Assembly: GCF_030283205.1 (NCBI RefSeq) | Contig: NZ_JASNWF010000010.1 | Location: forward strand, 248,001 to 312,000 | Length of the DNA stretch: 64,000 nt | From: Actinomadura opuntiae | GTDB lineage: Bacteria; Actinomycetota; Actinomycetes; Streptosporangiales; Streptosporangiaceae | Reading direction: 5' to 3' | Shown here: positions 51,890 to 60,585 of the stretch, piece after piece | Layout of the letters: the number at the start of each line of letters is the position of its first letter | Numbering within the stretch: the stretch's first letter is position 1 | Made by a program: the position numbers and the translations under genes | The notes under the pieces: model-generated | Told to the model about the DNA's origin: nothing | Databases searched by the model: none | Seen by the model: only the letters and a program-made list of their open reading frames with translations

Positions 51890-52483
51890 ATGGCCAGGGT
51901 CGTCATACAGGCTGTGGTTTCGGTGGACGGCTTCATCGCCTATCCCGACGACACGGTCGGGCCGCTGTTCGACTGGTACAACAATGGCGACGTGACGGTG
52001 CGCGCCAACGACAAATGGCAGTTCAACGTCGGCCGCGCCTCTGCGGATTACGTCCAGCCTTTCTGGGACGCCGTCAAGGTCACGGTGATCGGCCGCCACC
52101 TGTTCGACACCACCGACGGCTGGTCGGGCGTGCCCGCCGCCGGGGACGAGCTCGTCGTCGTCACCCACCGGCCGCTGCCGGAGGAGTGGCAAGCCAGGTT
52201 CCCCGACGCGCCGTTCCACACGGCCGACTCCGTCGAGTCCGCCATCGCGCTCGCCAAGAAGCTCGCCGGAGACGGACTGGTCTGCGTGACCGCGGGCGAC
52301 GTCGGCGGCCAGGCGTTCTCGGCCGGGCTCGTCGACGAGGTGGCGATGGACGTCGCCCCGGTGGTGCTGGGCGAAGGAGTGCGCTTCTTCGGCAGCCACA
52401 CTGGAACGGTCCTCCTGGACGATCCCGACATGGTGGTCCAGGGCGACCGCGTGCTGCACCTGCACTACACCGTCCGACGCTGA
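51890..52483 (+). CDS. Dihydrofolate reductase-family protein (RibD C-terminal type)
   Basis: A 197-residue NADPH-binding protein. The N-terminal VVIQAVVSVDGFIAYPDDTV is the family signature, the middle VTVIGRHLFDTTDGWSG supplies the cofactor loop, and FSAGLVDEVAMDVAPVVLGE then GVRFFG is the conserved C-terminal block. Members reduce pyrimidine or other small substrates and are often stress-linked. ATG 51890 has AAGGAG 8 bases before it. Second gene in the PPOX-reductase-epimerase set. Confidence 0.9.
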   Translation: MARVVIQAVVSVDGFIAYPDDTVGPLFDWYNNGDVTVRANDKWQFNVGRASADYVQPFWDAVKVTVIGRHLFDTTDGWSGVPAAGDELVVVTHRPLPEEWQARFPDAPFHTADSVESAIALAKKLAGDGLVCVTAGDVGGQAFSAGLVDEVAMDVAPVVLGEGVRFFGSHTGTVLLDDPDMVVQGDRVLHLHYTVRR

Positions 52484-52517
52484 CCGGCTCCATCCAGAAG
52501 AGACCAACGGAGATTCG

Positions 52518-53468
52518 ATGATCCTCGTTACCGGCGGCCTGGGCTCCATCGGTTCGCACACCGCCCGGGCACTGCTCGACCTGGGCGAATCCGTCGTGCT
52601 CACCGCGCACCGGTCCGTCGAGGTGCCGGAGTACCTCGCCGGCGAGCCCGGCGGCCGGGTCGCCGTCGAGCCGCTGGACGCCACGGACGAGGCCGCGTTC
52701 CTCGACATCGGGAAGCGGCACGAGATCAGCGGTGTCGTGCACCTTGCGGCGGGCCGGTACGACCATCCCGATCCGGTCGAGTACCTCCGCGCCGAGTCCC
52801 TCGCCCTGTTCAACGCGCTCAAGGCGGCGCGGGAGTGGGGTGTGCGGCGGTTCTCCGTCGCCAGCTCCATCGGCGTGTACGCGGGAGTGGACGAGGTCCC
52901 GTGGCGTGAGGAGGCCCCGCTGCCGGCGGTGGCGCCGCACCAGATCCACGCGTTCAAGAAGACCGCGGAACTGTTCACCGCGCTGACCGGTGACAGTGCC
53001 GGGTTCGAAACGGTGAGCCTGCGGATCGGCACCATCTGGGGACCGCTCGGCCTGCCCGACTCGCCGTTCTTCCCGCTTCCCCGCCTGCTCAGCGCGGCGG
53101 TCTGGGGCGAGGCCCCCGATCTCACCCCGCCCCGTCCGCCCGCGTACGCCGACGACGCCACGGACCTCTGCTACGTGAAGGACTGCGGCCGGGCCATCGC
53201 GCTGCTCATGCTCACCGAGCGGCTGAACCACCGCGTCTACAACGTCTCGACGGGACGGCTGGTGCGATTCGGCGAGGTGGTCGACGCGATCAACGCCGCC
53301 GTTCCGGGCGCGAACGTCACGTTGCCGGAGGGCCGCAACCCCGACCGGCCGCCGGACAACTACCTCGACATCACCCGGCTGCGGGAGGACACCGGCTTCC
53401 GTCCGGAGTACGACGTCGAGCGCGCGGTACCGGACTACGTCGACTGGCTGAGGACGCATGACCGCTAG
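52518..53468 (+). CDS. NAD-dependent epimerase/dehydratase-family protein
   Basis: A 316-residue extended SDR. The cofactor motif GGLGSIG is at 6-12, VVHLAAGRYDHP at 73-84 and the SVASSIGVYAG strand at 113-123 with catalytic-position Ser. Where the usual YxxxK occurs it reads HAFKK (144-148), so the catalytic Tyr is His while Lys148 is kept. The C-terminal domain (YNVSTGRLVRFGEVVDAINA) is normal. It may have altered or no epimerase activity. ATG 52518 follows a GGAG site. It is the third gene of the operon and ends near a convergent crotonase gene. Confidence 0.85.
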   Translation: MILVTGGLGSIGSHTARALLDLGESVVLTAHRSVEVPEYLAGEPGGRVAVEPLDATDEAAFLDIGKRHEISGVVHLAAGRYDHPDPVEYLRAESLALFNALKAAREWGVRRFSVASSIGVYAGVDEVPWREEAPLPAVAPHQIHAFKKTAELFTALTGDSAGFETVSLRIGTIWGPLGLPDSPFFPLPRLLSAAVWGEAPDLTPPRPPAYADDATDLCYVKDCGRAIALLMLTERLNHRVYNVSTGRLVRFGEVVDAINAAVPGANVTLPEGRNPDRPPDNYLDITRLREDTGFRPEYDVERAVPDYVDWLRTHDR

Positions 53469-53575
53469 GGCCGCCCGCGCCCGTCCCGGACCTGGCGCGC
53501 ACGCGATCTGGCGGTCGCCGCGGTCGCCCGGTCCCACTGCCCGACGACCCACCGACTGGGACGTTAGCGGCGGCG

Positions 53576-54466
53576 TCACTCCGCCAGTTCGTCGGACGTG
53601 GGGACCGGGCCGCCGCCCTCGGGGATCCAGCGGCCGGAGTCGCGCCATTTCACCGCTTCGTGGAAGCCGTGCGCGGCGGCGAACTCCTGGAACCAGCGGC
53701 CCTCGGGGGAGTGGCGGGTGATGCCGTCGAACAGCGTCGCCAGGATCTGGGTGCCGTGCAGGCCCATGTTGTCGTAGGCCTGATTGATCATCAGTTTCTG
53801 CATGGCGAGCTGGTTGACCGGGACGCCGGCGATGCGGTCGGCGAGCTCCTCGACGCGCGCGTCCAGGCCGTCCGGCGGTACCGACTCCAGGACGAGTCCC
53901 CAGTCGGCGGCGGTGCGGCCGTCGATGGTGTCGCCGGTCAGCAGCATGCGCTTGGCGCGTTCGGCGCCGAGCCGGTACACCCACATGGCGGTGGTGGGGC
54001 AGCCCCAGACCCGCGCGGGCATGTAGCCGATCTTCGCGTCGTCGGCCATCACGACCAGGTCGCACGACAGCGCGATGTCGCTGCCGCCGGCGACCGCGAA
54101 GCCGTGCACCTTGGCGATCGTCGGCTTGAGCGAGCGCCAGAGCGAGAAGTAGTCGTCGGTGAACTCCTTCATCGCCGCGAAATCCTTGATCGGGTCCCAG
54201 GTCGGGTCGCCGCCGCCGGATCCCTGGGTGCCCTGGCCGTCCTCGGCGGAGATCTTCAGGTCGTAGCCGGAGCAGAACGCCCGGCCCGCGCCCTGCAGCA
54301 CGATCACGTGGACCCGGGGGTCGGTGTTCGCGCGCTTCACCGCTGCCGCCAGCTCGCCCGGCATCCGGAAGTCGATCGCGTTGAGCCGGTCGGGCCGGTT
54401 CAGGGTCAGGTACGCCTTGCGGTCGCGCACCTCGTACAGCACGGTCGGCGTCTGCTCGTCACTCAT
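53576..54466 (-). CDS. Crotonase-family enoyl-CoA hydratase/isomerase
   Basis: A 296-residue crotonase. The N-terminal YLTLNRPDRLNAIDFRM, the first oxyanion-hole segment GAGRAFCSGYDLKISAED and the second VHGFAVAGGSDIALSCDLVV are standard. The region for the catalytic acids reads KIGYMPARVWGCPTTAMWVY, with neither of the two Glu of classical enoyl-CoA hydratase in the usual place, so isomerase, hydrolase or another crotonase reaction is possible. The start overlaps the end of the TetR gene by 8 bases, so the two are one operon under the twin operators at 55105-55159. Confidence 0.88.
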   Translation of the reverse strand: MSDEQTPTVLYEVRDRKAYLTLNRPDRLNAIDFRMPGELAAAVKRANTDPRVHVIVLQGAGRAFCSGYDLKISAEDGQGTQGSGGGDPTWDPIKDFAAMKEFTDDYFSLWRSLKPTIAKVHGFAVAGGSDIALSCDLVVMADDAKIGYMPARVWGCPTTAMWVYRLGAERAKRMLLTGDTIDGRTAADWGLVLESVPPDGLDARVEELADRIAGVPVNQLAMQKLMINQAYDNMGLHGTQILATLFDGITRHSPEGRWFQEFAAAHGFHEAVKWRDSGRWIPEGGGPVPTSDELAE

Positions 54467-55091
54467 CGTCTCTCTCCTCGGCAGGTCCCTGGGCGGGCGA
54501 CGGATCGGCCAGCAGCGGCCGGACGATCCGCGCCCACTGCTCCAGCGGCGCGTCCCGGTCGGCGTCCTCGCGGTAGAGCACGTCGGAGATCGCCAGGCCG
54601 CGCAGCAGCTGCACGGTCAGCCCGGCCACCAGCTCGTAACCGGCCGCCGCGGTCAGCTCCGGGCCGAACAGGTCGCCGATCACCCGGTACAGGTCGCGGC
54701 GGGCCTCTCCTTCCGCGCGGCGCAGGACCTGCCGCAGCCTCGGGTTCGTCCGCGCCACCGCCCACAGCTCCAGCTCGGCGCCGAACGACGGGCGCCCGAG
54801 CACCCGCCGCAGCACCCGCAGCCCGTCCGTCATCCGGTCACCCGAGCTGGGCAGCGCCGCGGACTCCTCCTGGACGGCGTCCTCGTTCCGCTGCACCAGC
54901 AGCGCGATCGCGGCCCCGAGCAGGTCCTCGTGCGAGGCGAAGTGGTGCAGCAGCGCGCCGCGGCTGACCCCGGCGCGCCGCTGCACCTCCACCGTCGTCG
55001 TCGCCGCGACGCCCGCCTCGACCAGCGACTCCACCGCGGCCTCGACGATCCGCCGGCGCGTGGCGTCCCGCTGCTCCTCCCGCTTGGGCAC
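54459..55091 (-). CDS. TetR-family regulator of the crotonase operon
   Basis: A 210-residue regulator. GTG 55091 is preferred over GTG 55115 because GGAGGGG lies seven bases before it and the longer start would sit inside the operator palindrome. The HTH is TRRRIVEAAVESLVEAGVAA then EVQRRAGVSRGALLHHFASH. The C-terminal ligand domain is helical and long, as in regulators of fatty acyl or aromatic degradation. It is the first gene of an operon with the crotonase and probably binds the two 24-bp palindromes just upstream. Confidence 0.9.
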   Translation of the reverse strand: MPKREEQRDATRRRIVEAAVESLVEAGVAATTTVEVQRRAGVSRGALLHHFASHEDLLGAAIALLVQRNEDAVQEESAALPSSGDRMTDGLRVLRRVLGRPSFGAELELWAVARTNPRLRQVLRRAEGEARRDLYRVIGDLFGPELTAAAGYELVAGLTVQLLRGLAISDVLYREDADRDAPLEQWARIVRPLLADPSPAQGPAEERDDE

Positions 55092-55104
55092 CGCCGCCCC
55101 TCCG

Positions 55105-55159
55105 TTCACAGTCACCTCTGACTGCGAAGCACTCTTTCACAGTCAGACCTGACTGTGAA
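55105..55159. promoter_or_regulatory. Twin palindromic operators of the TetR/crotonase operon
   Basis: Site 1 (55136-55159) is a perfect palindrome, TTCACAGTCAG-AC-CTGACTGTGAA. Site 2 (55105-55128) is nearly the same, TTCACAGTCA-CCTC-TGACTGCGAA with one mismatch. Their centres are 31 bases (about three helical turns) apart, so two TetR dimers could bind on the same face. Site 2 reaches to 14 bases from the GTG at 55091. Confidence 0.8.
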
Positions 55160-55308
55160 GCGGGCAAAACCGTCTGGTCGGGACGGGTGGCGCCTGATCC
55201 CGCTGCTTCGGGGCATATTTCGGCGGAGCTGTCACAGCCCGGAGGGGTGGCCTGTCTTAGCTGGCGACCGGGCGGTGACCGACAGCCCGGCGAACGGGAG
55301 GGGTTCTC

Positions 55309-56067
55309 ATGAAGATCGTGGTCATCGGCGGCACCGGCCTGATCGGGTCGAAGGCCGTCGAGATGCTCCGGCGGCACGGGCACGAGGCGGTGCCGGCCGC
55401 GCCGAACACCGGTGTCAACGCGCTCACCGGCGAGGGGCTCGCCGAGGTTCTGGAGGGCGCGTCCGCGGTGATCGACGTGTCCAACTCACCGTCCTTCGAG
55501 GACGAGGCGGTGCTGAACTTCTTCACGACCTCGACCGGCAACCTGCTGGCGGCGGAGCAGAAGGCCGGCGTGGGCCACCACGTCGCGCTGACGATCGTCA
55601 ACACCGGGCGGCGGCCCGACATCGGCTACTTCCGCGCGAAGCTCGCGCAGGAGAAGCTGATCGAGGAGTCGCCGGTCCCGTTCTCGCTCGTGCACGCGAC
55701 GCAGTTCTTCGAGTTCGGGCGCAGGATCGCCGACGAGGCCGCCGCCGGCGGGGGCACGGTCCCGATGCCGCCGGTGCTCTTCCAGCCCATCGCGGGTGAG
55801 GAGGTGTCCCGGACGGTGGCCAGGACCGCGGCGGGCGCGCCGCTGAACGGCCGGGTCCAGATCGCCGGCCCCGAGGTGTCCCGGATGGACGAGTTCTTCC
55901 GCAAGGCCCTGGCCGCGTGGGGCGACCCGCGCGAGGTGGTCACCGACCCGCACGCGCACTACTTCGGCGCCGAGATGCACGAGCGCGACCTCGTCCCCGA
56001 CGACGGCGCCGCGACCCTCGGTGAGATCACCTACACCGACTGGCTGGCGAGCACCGACGTCCGCTGA
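55309..56067 (+). CDS. NAD(P)-binding SDR-like (NmrA-type) protein
   Basis: A 252-residue atypical SDR. VVIGGTGLIGSKAVEMLRRH at 4-23 holds the nucleotide motif GGTGLIG, and VIDVSNSPSFEDEAVLNFFT and VNTGRRPDIGYFRAKLAQEK follow the family pattern with Tyr and Lys kept. The C-terminal part is variable. AGGAGGGG precedes ATG 55309. It diverges from the TetR gene 218 bases away and could also be under that regulator. Reaction unknown. Confidence 0.88.
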   Translation: MKIVVIGGTGLIGSKAVEMLRRHGHEAVPAAPNTGVNALTGEGLAEVLEGASAVIDVSNSPSFEDEAVLNFFTTSTGNLLAAEQKAGVGHHVALTIVNTGRRPDIGYFRAKLAQEKLIEESPVPFSLVHATQFFEFGRRIADEAAAGGGTVPMPPVLFQPIAGEEVSRTVARTAAGAPLNGRVQIAGPEVSRMDEFFRKALAAWGDPREVVTDPHAHYFGAEMHERDLVPDDGAATLGEITYTDWLASTDVR

Positions 56068-56159
56068 CGGCCGCAGCGCGGCACATCCGCGGGTGCCGGA
56101 GCGAGCACGCCGCGCCGTCGAGGACGCCGGCGCACTCGACCTTACGGGGGAGGTCCACC

Positions 56160-57149
56160 ATGACCGCATCGGCGATGGCCGCCGAGTTCGATGACGTCGC
56201 ACGGTGGACGGCGGACGCCGTCGAGCGGCTCGGGGAGCGGTACGCGATCCCCGCCGCCTGCCGCGGCAGCGCGAACCCGTCCGCGCTGGCCTGGCTGGCG
56301 GAGGCGTGCGAGTTGAGGCCCGGCTCCGTCCTGCTGGACGTGGGCGCCGGTCTCGGTGGTCCGGCGGCGTGGGCGGCCGGGCGGTTCGGGGTCCGGCCGA
56401 TCCTGCTGGAACCGATGCCGGCCGCCTGCAGCGCCGGCGTCCGGCTGTTCGGCCTGCCGGTCATCATGGCGGACGGCGACCGGATCCCGCTGCGAGCGGG
56501 ATCGGTCGACGCCGCCTGGTGCCTGGGTGTGCTGGACACCGTCCACGACAAGGGCGCCGTGCTCAGCGAGATCCGCCGGGTGCTGCCGCCGGGGGCGCCC
56601 TTGGGGCTGCTGGCCGTGGTCGCCCGAGATCCGCAGGTCCGGCCGGCTCCAGAAGGCAACCTCTTTCCCACCTCGCCGCAGCTCACCAAGCTGCTCGACG
56701 GTGCCGGGTTCGACCTGGTCGAACAGGTCGACCAACCCGCCGACGCGCCGCTGTCGTGGACGCGGCGCGTCGAGCGGGTCGCCGCCGCCGTCGCTGCCAG
56801 ACACCGGGCCGACCGCGCCCACGTGCTGGCGGCCCACCAGAGCGAGAGCTTCACCCGCCTTTTCGCCTCCGGGCAGATCTCCATGCAGCTGATCCACGCG
56901 ACCAGACGTCCGACCGGGCGGGCATCCGAACAGTTTCCAGATGGAGCGCAGATCAGCACCCCGACCGGCGACGGGTTCGAGGCGGAGGTCGAGGCCGAAC
57001 TGAGCCTGGCCGAGTCGAGCGACCCGCAACGAGCTGCGGCGCTCCCGGTGCCCGACGGCGACGGCGCGACGGCCGGCCCCGCCTTCGAGTACGTCTCGCT
57101 CCACGGTCGCGCGGTGCCTCCGCGCGGTACCGCGGGAAGGACCCCATAG
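56160..57149 (+). CDS. SAM-dependent methyltransferase
   Basis: A 329-residue class I methyltransferase. SVLLDVGAGLGGPAAWAAGR near residues 56-75 is motif I, PILLEPMPAACSAGVRLFG motif II, GSVDAAWCLGVLDTVHDKGA motif IV and VLPPGAPLGLLAVV the following strand. A separate C-terminal lobe has QSESFTRLFASGQISMQLIH. After about residue 247 (TRRPTGRASEQFPDG) the sequence becomes low in conservation and may be an added tail from readthrough of an old stop. GGGGGAGG precedes ATG 56160. Substrate unknown. Confidence 0.85.
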   Translation: MTASAMAAEFDDVARWTADAVERLGERYAIPAACRGSANPSALAWLAEACELRPGSVLLDVGAGLGGPAAWAAGRFGVRPILLEPMPAACSAGVRLFGLPVIMADGDRIPLRAGSVDAAWCLGVLDTVHDKGAVLSEIRRVLPPGAPLGLLAVVARDPQVRPAPEGNLFPTSPQLTKLLDGAGFDLVEQVDQPADAPLSWTRRVERVAAAVAARHRADRAHVLAAHQSESFTRLFASGQISMQLIHATRRPTGRASEQFPDGAQISTPTGDGFEAEVEAELSLAESSDPQRAAALPVPDGDGATAGPAFEYVSLHGRAVPPRGTAGRTP

Positions 57150-57291
57150 GCTCGATGTTCGACGATCGTCTGCACCAGGTCATCGGTGAAGCCGATGGCG
57201 GGCGGTCGTCACAGAACGCGGGCCTCGCCTGTCCGAGCTGTGCGAGGGCAGGTGCGACCGGGCCGGCCCGCGACCCGGAGCGGAGGCGATC

Positions 57292-58203
57292 ATGGCGGCG
57301 GACGGCGGGTCGGCGGAGGACGCGGGGGCGCCGGACGATCTCGAGCGCGCCGCGGCGGTCTTCGCCGAGGTGCGGCCGCGCCTGTTCGGCATCGCGTACC
57401 GGATGCTGGGCAGCGTCGCCGAGGCCGAGGACCTGGTGCAGGACGTCTGGCTGCGCTGGCAGGTCTACGACCGCGCCGCCGTGGCCGACCCGGCGGCGTT
57501 CCTGGCGACGACGGCCACGCGGCTGGCGATCAACGTCCTGCGGTCCGCCCGGGTCCGCCGGGAGACCTACGTCGGCCCTTGGCTGCCCGAACCCGTGGAC
57601 ACCGGCGCCGACCCGCACCTCGGCGCCGAACGCGGTGAGGCGCTCAACCTGGCGGTGCTGATGCTGTTGGAGCGGCTCTCGCCGACCGAACGCGCCGCCT
57701 ACGTCCTGCGGGAGGCGTTCGACTACCCCTATCCGCAGATCGCGGCCATCGTGCAGGTCAGCGAGGCGGCGGCCCGGCAACTGGTCAGCAGGGCCAGAAA
57801 ACACCTGCGGTCCGAGCGGCGGGCGCCGGTGACCGGGGCCGAGCAGCGCAGGCTGCTGACCGCCTTCGTCGCCGCCGCCCGTGCCGGTGACCTCGCCGCT
57901 CTGGAGGAGCTTCTGGCCGCGGACGCGGTCAGCTACTCCGACGGCGGCGGTGCCGTCCGCGCGTCCCGCTTCCCCGTGGTGGGGGCGTTCCGGGTCGCCA
58001 AGTACGTCAGGTCGTTCGCCTCCCGGTTCTGGGACGGCGTCGACGTGGAATGGGCCACCGTCAACGGGCAGGCGGCCGCCCTGCTCCAGCGCGACGGCGA
58101 GACCTTCACGGTCCTCACCATCGACGCCTCCGACTCCGGCATCGGCCGGATCCTGTGGATGATGAACCCCGCCAAGATCACCGCCGTCTCCAGCGCCGCC
58201 TGA
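57292..58203 (+). CDS. ECF sigma factor with C-terminal SnoaL-like domain (ECF41/SigJ type)
   Basis: A 303-residue sigma factor. Region 2 is at about 22-90 (RPRLFGIAYRMLGSVAEAED, LVQDVWLRW). Region 4 is at about 122-175 (LERLSPTERAAYVLREAFDY, IAAIVQVSEAAARQLVSRAR). The SnoaL-like NTF2-fold domain covers 185-300, which in this group controls activity. The DGGGK motif of ECF41 proteins appears as DGGGAV, and the C-terminal NPDKL motif as NPAKI. No anti-sigma gene adjoins; ECF41 genes usually neighbour an oxidoreductase or similar target, and the methyltransferase upstream may play that part. Confidence 0.9.
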   Translation: MAADGGSAEDAGAPDDLERAAAVFAEVRPRLFGIAYRMLGSVAEAEDLVQDVWLRWQVYDRAAVADPAAFLATTATRLAINVLRSARVRRETYVGPWLPEPVDTGADPHLGAERGEALNLAVLMLLERLSPTERAAYVLREAFDYPYPQIAAIVQVSEAAARQLVSRARKHLRSERRAPVTGAEQRRLLTAFVAAARAGDLAALEELLAADAVSYSDGGGAVRASRFPVVGAFRVAKYVRSFASRFWDGVDVEWATVNGQAAALLQRDGETFTVLTIDASDSGIGRILWMMNPAKITAVSSAA

Positions 58204-58287
58204 CCGCCGCACCGGACATCGCGGAAGCGGGCCGGGCGCCATCATGATTGGACCGTTTGTCGATCATCGGCCGGGTAATAGGCGCGC

Positions 58288-59352
58288 ATGGGATCGTTGA
58301 GCTCGGTGGTTCTGCTCGTGCTGTTCATCGCGAGCGCGGCGGTGATCTGGTACTCGGGGATCAAGCTGTCCGACACGACCGACGTCCTGGCCGAACGGCT
58401 TCATCTGGGCAGTGCGCTGGGCGGGCTGATCCTGCTGGCGATCGCCACGAACCTGCCGGAGATCGCCATCACCGCCAGCGCGGCGATCGCCGGTCAGCTC
58501 GGTGTCGCGGTGGGCAACATTCTGGGCGGCATCGCCATCCAGACCGTCGTGCTGGTGGTGCTGGACGCGGCCGGGGTGCGCCCTCGAGCGCCGTTGACCC
58601 GGCTGGCCGCGAGCCTGGTGCTGGTGCTGGAGGGGATCCTGGTCATCGTCGTGCTGGCGGTGGTCGTGATGGGCACCCAGCTGCCCGGCGACCTCTCGTT
58701 CGCACGGTTCGCCCCCGCGTCGCTGGTGATCGCGGTGCTGTGGATCGTGGGGCTGGTGCTGCTGGACCGTGCCGGCAAGGGACTGCCGTGGCAGGAGGAC
58801 GGCGACGCCCCCGACACCCAACCCGAGCCGCGCGGCCATTCCAAGGGCAAGAAGGAGAAGGCCGCCACCGACAAGGGCGTCAGCACCGCCCGCGCCGCCG
58901 CGGTGTTCGGCGCGGCGGCCGTGGCGACGCTGGTGGCGGGCGTGGTCATCGAGCGCAGCGGCGAGGAGTTCTTCGGCCGCCAGGGGCTGAGCGGCATCCT
59001 GTTCGGCGCGACCGTGCTGGCCGCGGCCACGTCCCTGCCGGAGGTGAGCACCGGGCTGACCTCGACCAGGCTGGGCGACTACCAGCTGGCCATCAGCGAC
59101 ATCTTCGGCGGAAACGCCTTCCTGCCGGTGCTGTTCCTGCTCGCCACCCTGATCAGCGGCAAGCCGGTCCTGCCCACCGCCCACCACACCGACATCTACC
59201 TGACCGCCCTCGGCATCGTCCTGACGACGGTGTACATCACCGGCCTGATCTTCCGGCCGAGCCGGCAGTACCTGCGGATGGGCATCGACAGCATCACCGT
59301 CCTGGTCTTCTACATCGCCGGCATCGCGGGACTGGCCACCATCGGAGGCTGA
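58288..59352 (+). CDS. Sodium/calcium exchanger-family membrane protein
   Basis: A 354-residue CaCA transporter with about ten helices in two homologous halves. The alpha-1 repeat is AIATNLPEIAITASAAIAGQ then LGVAVGNILGGIAIQ, with Glu and Asn in ion-binding positions. The alpha-2 repeat is AAATSLPEVSTGLTSTRLGD then YQLAISDIFGGNAFLP. A charged cytoplasmic loop at 170-205 (EPRGHSKGKKEKAATDKG) separates the halves. It exchanges cations, probably Ca2+ for Na+ or H+. It stands alone. Confidence 0.9.
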   Translation: MGSLSSVVLLVLFIASAAVIWYSGIKLSDTTDVLAERLHLGSALGGLILLAIATNLPEIAITASAAIAGQLGVAVGNILGGIAIQTVVLVVLDAAGVRPRAPLTRLAASLVLVLEGILVIVVLAVVVMGTQLPGDLSFARFAPASLVIAVLWIVGLVLLDRAGKGLPWQEDGDAPDTQPEPRGHSKGKKEKAATDKGVSTARAAAVFGAAAVATLVAGVVIERSGEEFFGRQGLSGILFGATVLAAATSLPEVSTGLTSTRLGDYQLAISDIFGGNAFLPVLFLLATLISGKPVLPTAHHTDIYLTALGIVLTTVYITGLIFRPSRQYLRMGIDSITVLVFYIAGIAGLATIGG

Positions 59353-59386
59353 CCCGGCGCATCCCCGATCCTCGGCGGTGCCGAGA

Positions 59387-60151
59387 TCAGGCAGCCCGAC
59401 AGAGGACGGCTTCGCCGGCTTTGACCATCGCGGGGATGATGGCGCTGTCGTCGGCGGCGCTTCGCGTGACGGAGATCTCGAACTGCTGCCGTCCGTCGGT
59501 CGAGAAGAGGATCAGGGTGGTGTAGCCGAGGCCCGAGCCGCCCTGCAACTTCAGGTCGTCTTCGCACTGGCCCGCGTCCTGCCGGGCACCGCCGCCGCCA
59601 GGGCCCGAGGTGAGGATCTTCTGCAGCGACGGCGGCAGCAGTCTGCCCTGGTCCAGGGCCCGCTGGAAGGCGCTGACGTCATGCGTGGTCGAGACGACGT
59701 TGCCGGCGCCGAAGCCCCAGCTGGCGTTGGCGCGGTGCATGTCGTGCAGGGCGCCGGTCGAGTCGGGATGGTAGCCGTGCCCGTGCGGGCCCTTGATGCC
59801 CTCCGGGGGCTTGGTGAGCGCGTAGGTCCGGGTCATGCCGAGCGGGCGGAACAGGCGCCGGTGGAGCTCGTCCGCCAGGGAGCGGCCGGTGACCCTCTCG
59901 ATGATCATGCCTATGAGGGTGTAATTGGTGTTGGAGTAGGCGAACCTCTCGCCCGGCTCGCCGGTGCGCGGAAGGCCCCGCGTCGTCTCCACGATGTCGA
60001 TGGGCCGGTAGTAGGTGGTGAAGTCGAAGACGTCGAACGCCGGTTCCGTCGAGCCGCTCCGGGACCAATAATCGGGGATGCCGGAGGTGTGCTGGATCAG
60101 CTGCTGGACGGTGATCTCGTCGGCTCGTTCCACCAGCCCGCCGGCGGCCAC
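59387..60151 (-). pseudogene. Beta-lactamase-family serine hydrolase lacking its catalytic N-terminus
   Basis: The 254-codon frame begins VAAGGLVERADEITVQQLIQ and contains HTSGIPDYW, YSNTNYTLIGMIIERVTGRS (Tyr of the YxN motif) and GSGLGYTTLILFSTDGRQ, the normal second half of class C-type serine hydrolases. The SxxK nucleophile and the whole signal-peptide half are missing. In place of the missing part lies a second copy of its own 3' segment (60167-60254). Compared with the intact relative at 18982-20163 about 100 N-terminal residues are lost. It is therefore almost certainly inactive. Confidence 0.75.
59551..59638. repeat. 88-bp direct repeat, copy 1
   Basis: Internal part of the serine-hydrolase frame, encoding on the minus strand LPPSLQKILTSGPGGGGARQ then DAGQCEDDL. 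Identical to copy 2 at 86 of 88 positions by eye. Confidence 0.85.
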
Positions 60152-60166
60152 TTCGGGCAGCAGGTC

Positions 60167-60254
60167 TCAGGTCGTCTTCGCACTGGTCCGCGTCCTGTCG
60201 GGCACCGCCGCCGCCAGGGCCCGAGGTGAGGATCTTCTGCAGCGACGGCGGCAG
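60167..60254. repeat. 88-bp direct repeat, copy 2
   Basis: Second copy of 59551-59638, just upstream of the truncated serine hydrolase. It probably derives from a tandem paralogue whose remainder was deleted. Confidence 0.85.
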
Positions 60255-60399
60255 TTGGCCATTCTCAGCGGTGAACCAACGTTCTTACATGACACGACGC
60301 GCTCCTTCTCGTGCGTATCTGCAAGCCGGGACACCACGCCCTCGACTCGGACCACTGTGGTCCGTGCCTTCATCGAAGGCGGAGGACTGTTGCGGCGGC

Positions 60400-60553
60400 G
60401 TTTGCGCTTTTTGATACGCCCGCGATACACGCGGTCTCGGGTATCCGCGACGGCAAGGTGGCGGGCTGGCGTGGCGCGTTCTGGTCGCTCACCGGGCCGA
60501 GCATCGTTGTCGTGCTCGGCGCCGCGCGGCTGTTTCGCGGGCGGTTGCCGTGA
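60400..60553 (+). pseudogene. NTF2-like C-terminal scrap
   Basis: The frame reads FALFDTPAIHAVSGIRDGKV then AGWRGAFWSLTGPSIVVVLG, resembling the end of SnoaL/limonene-epoxide-hydrolase-like proteins (DGKIxxWRDYF) followed by unrelated residues. Tentative. Confidence 0.35.
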
Positions 60554-60585
60554 AAGGTCCGGGCGAGCGGAAGGTGCGGCGCTAA

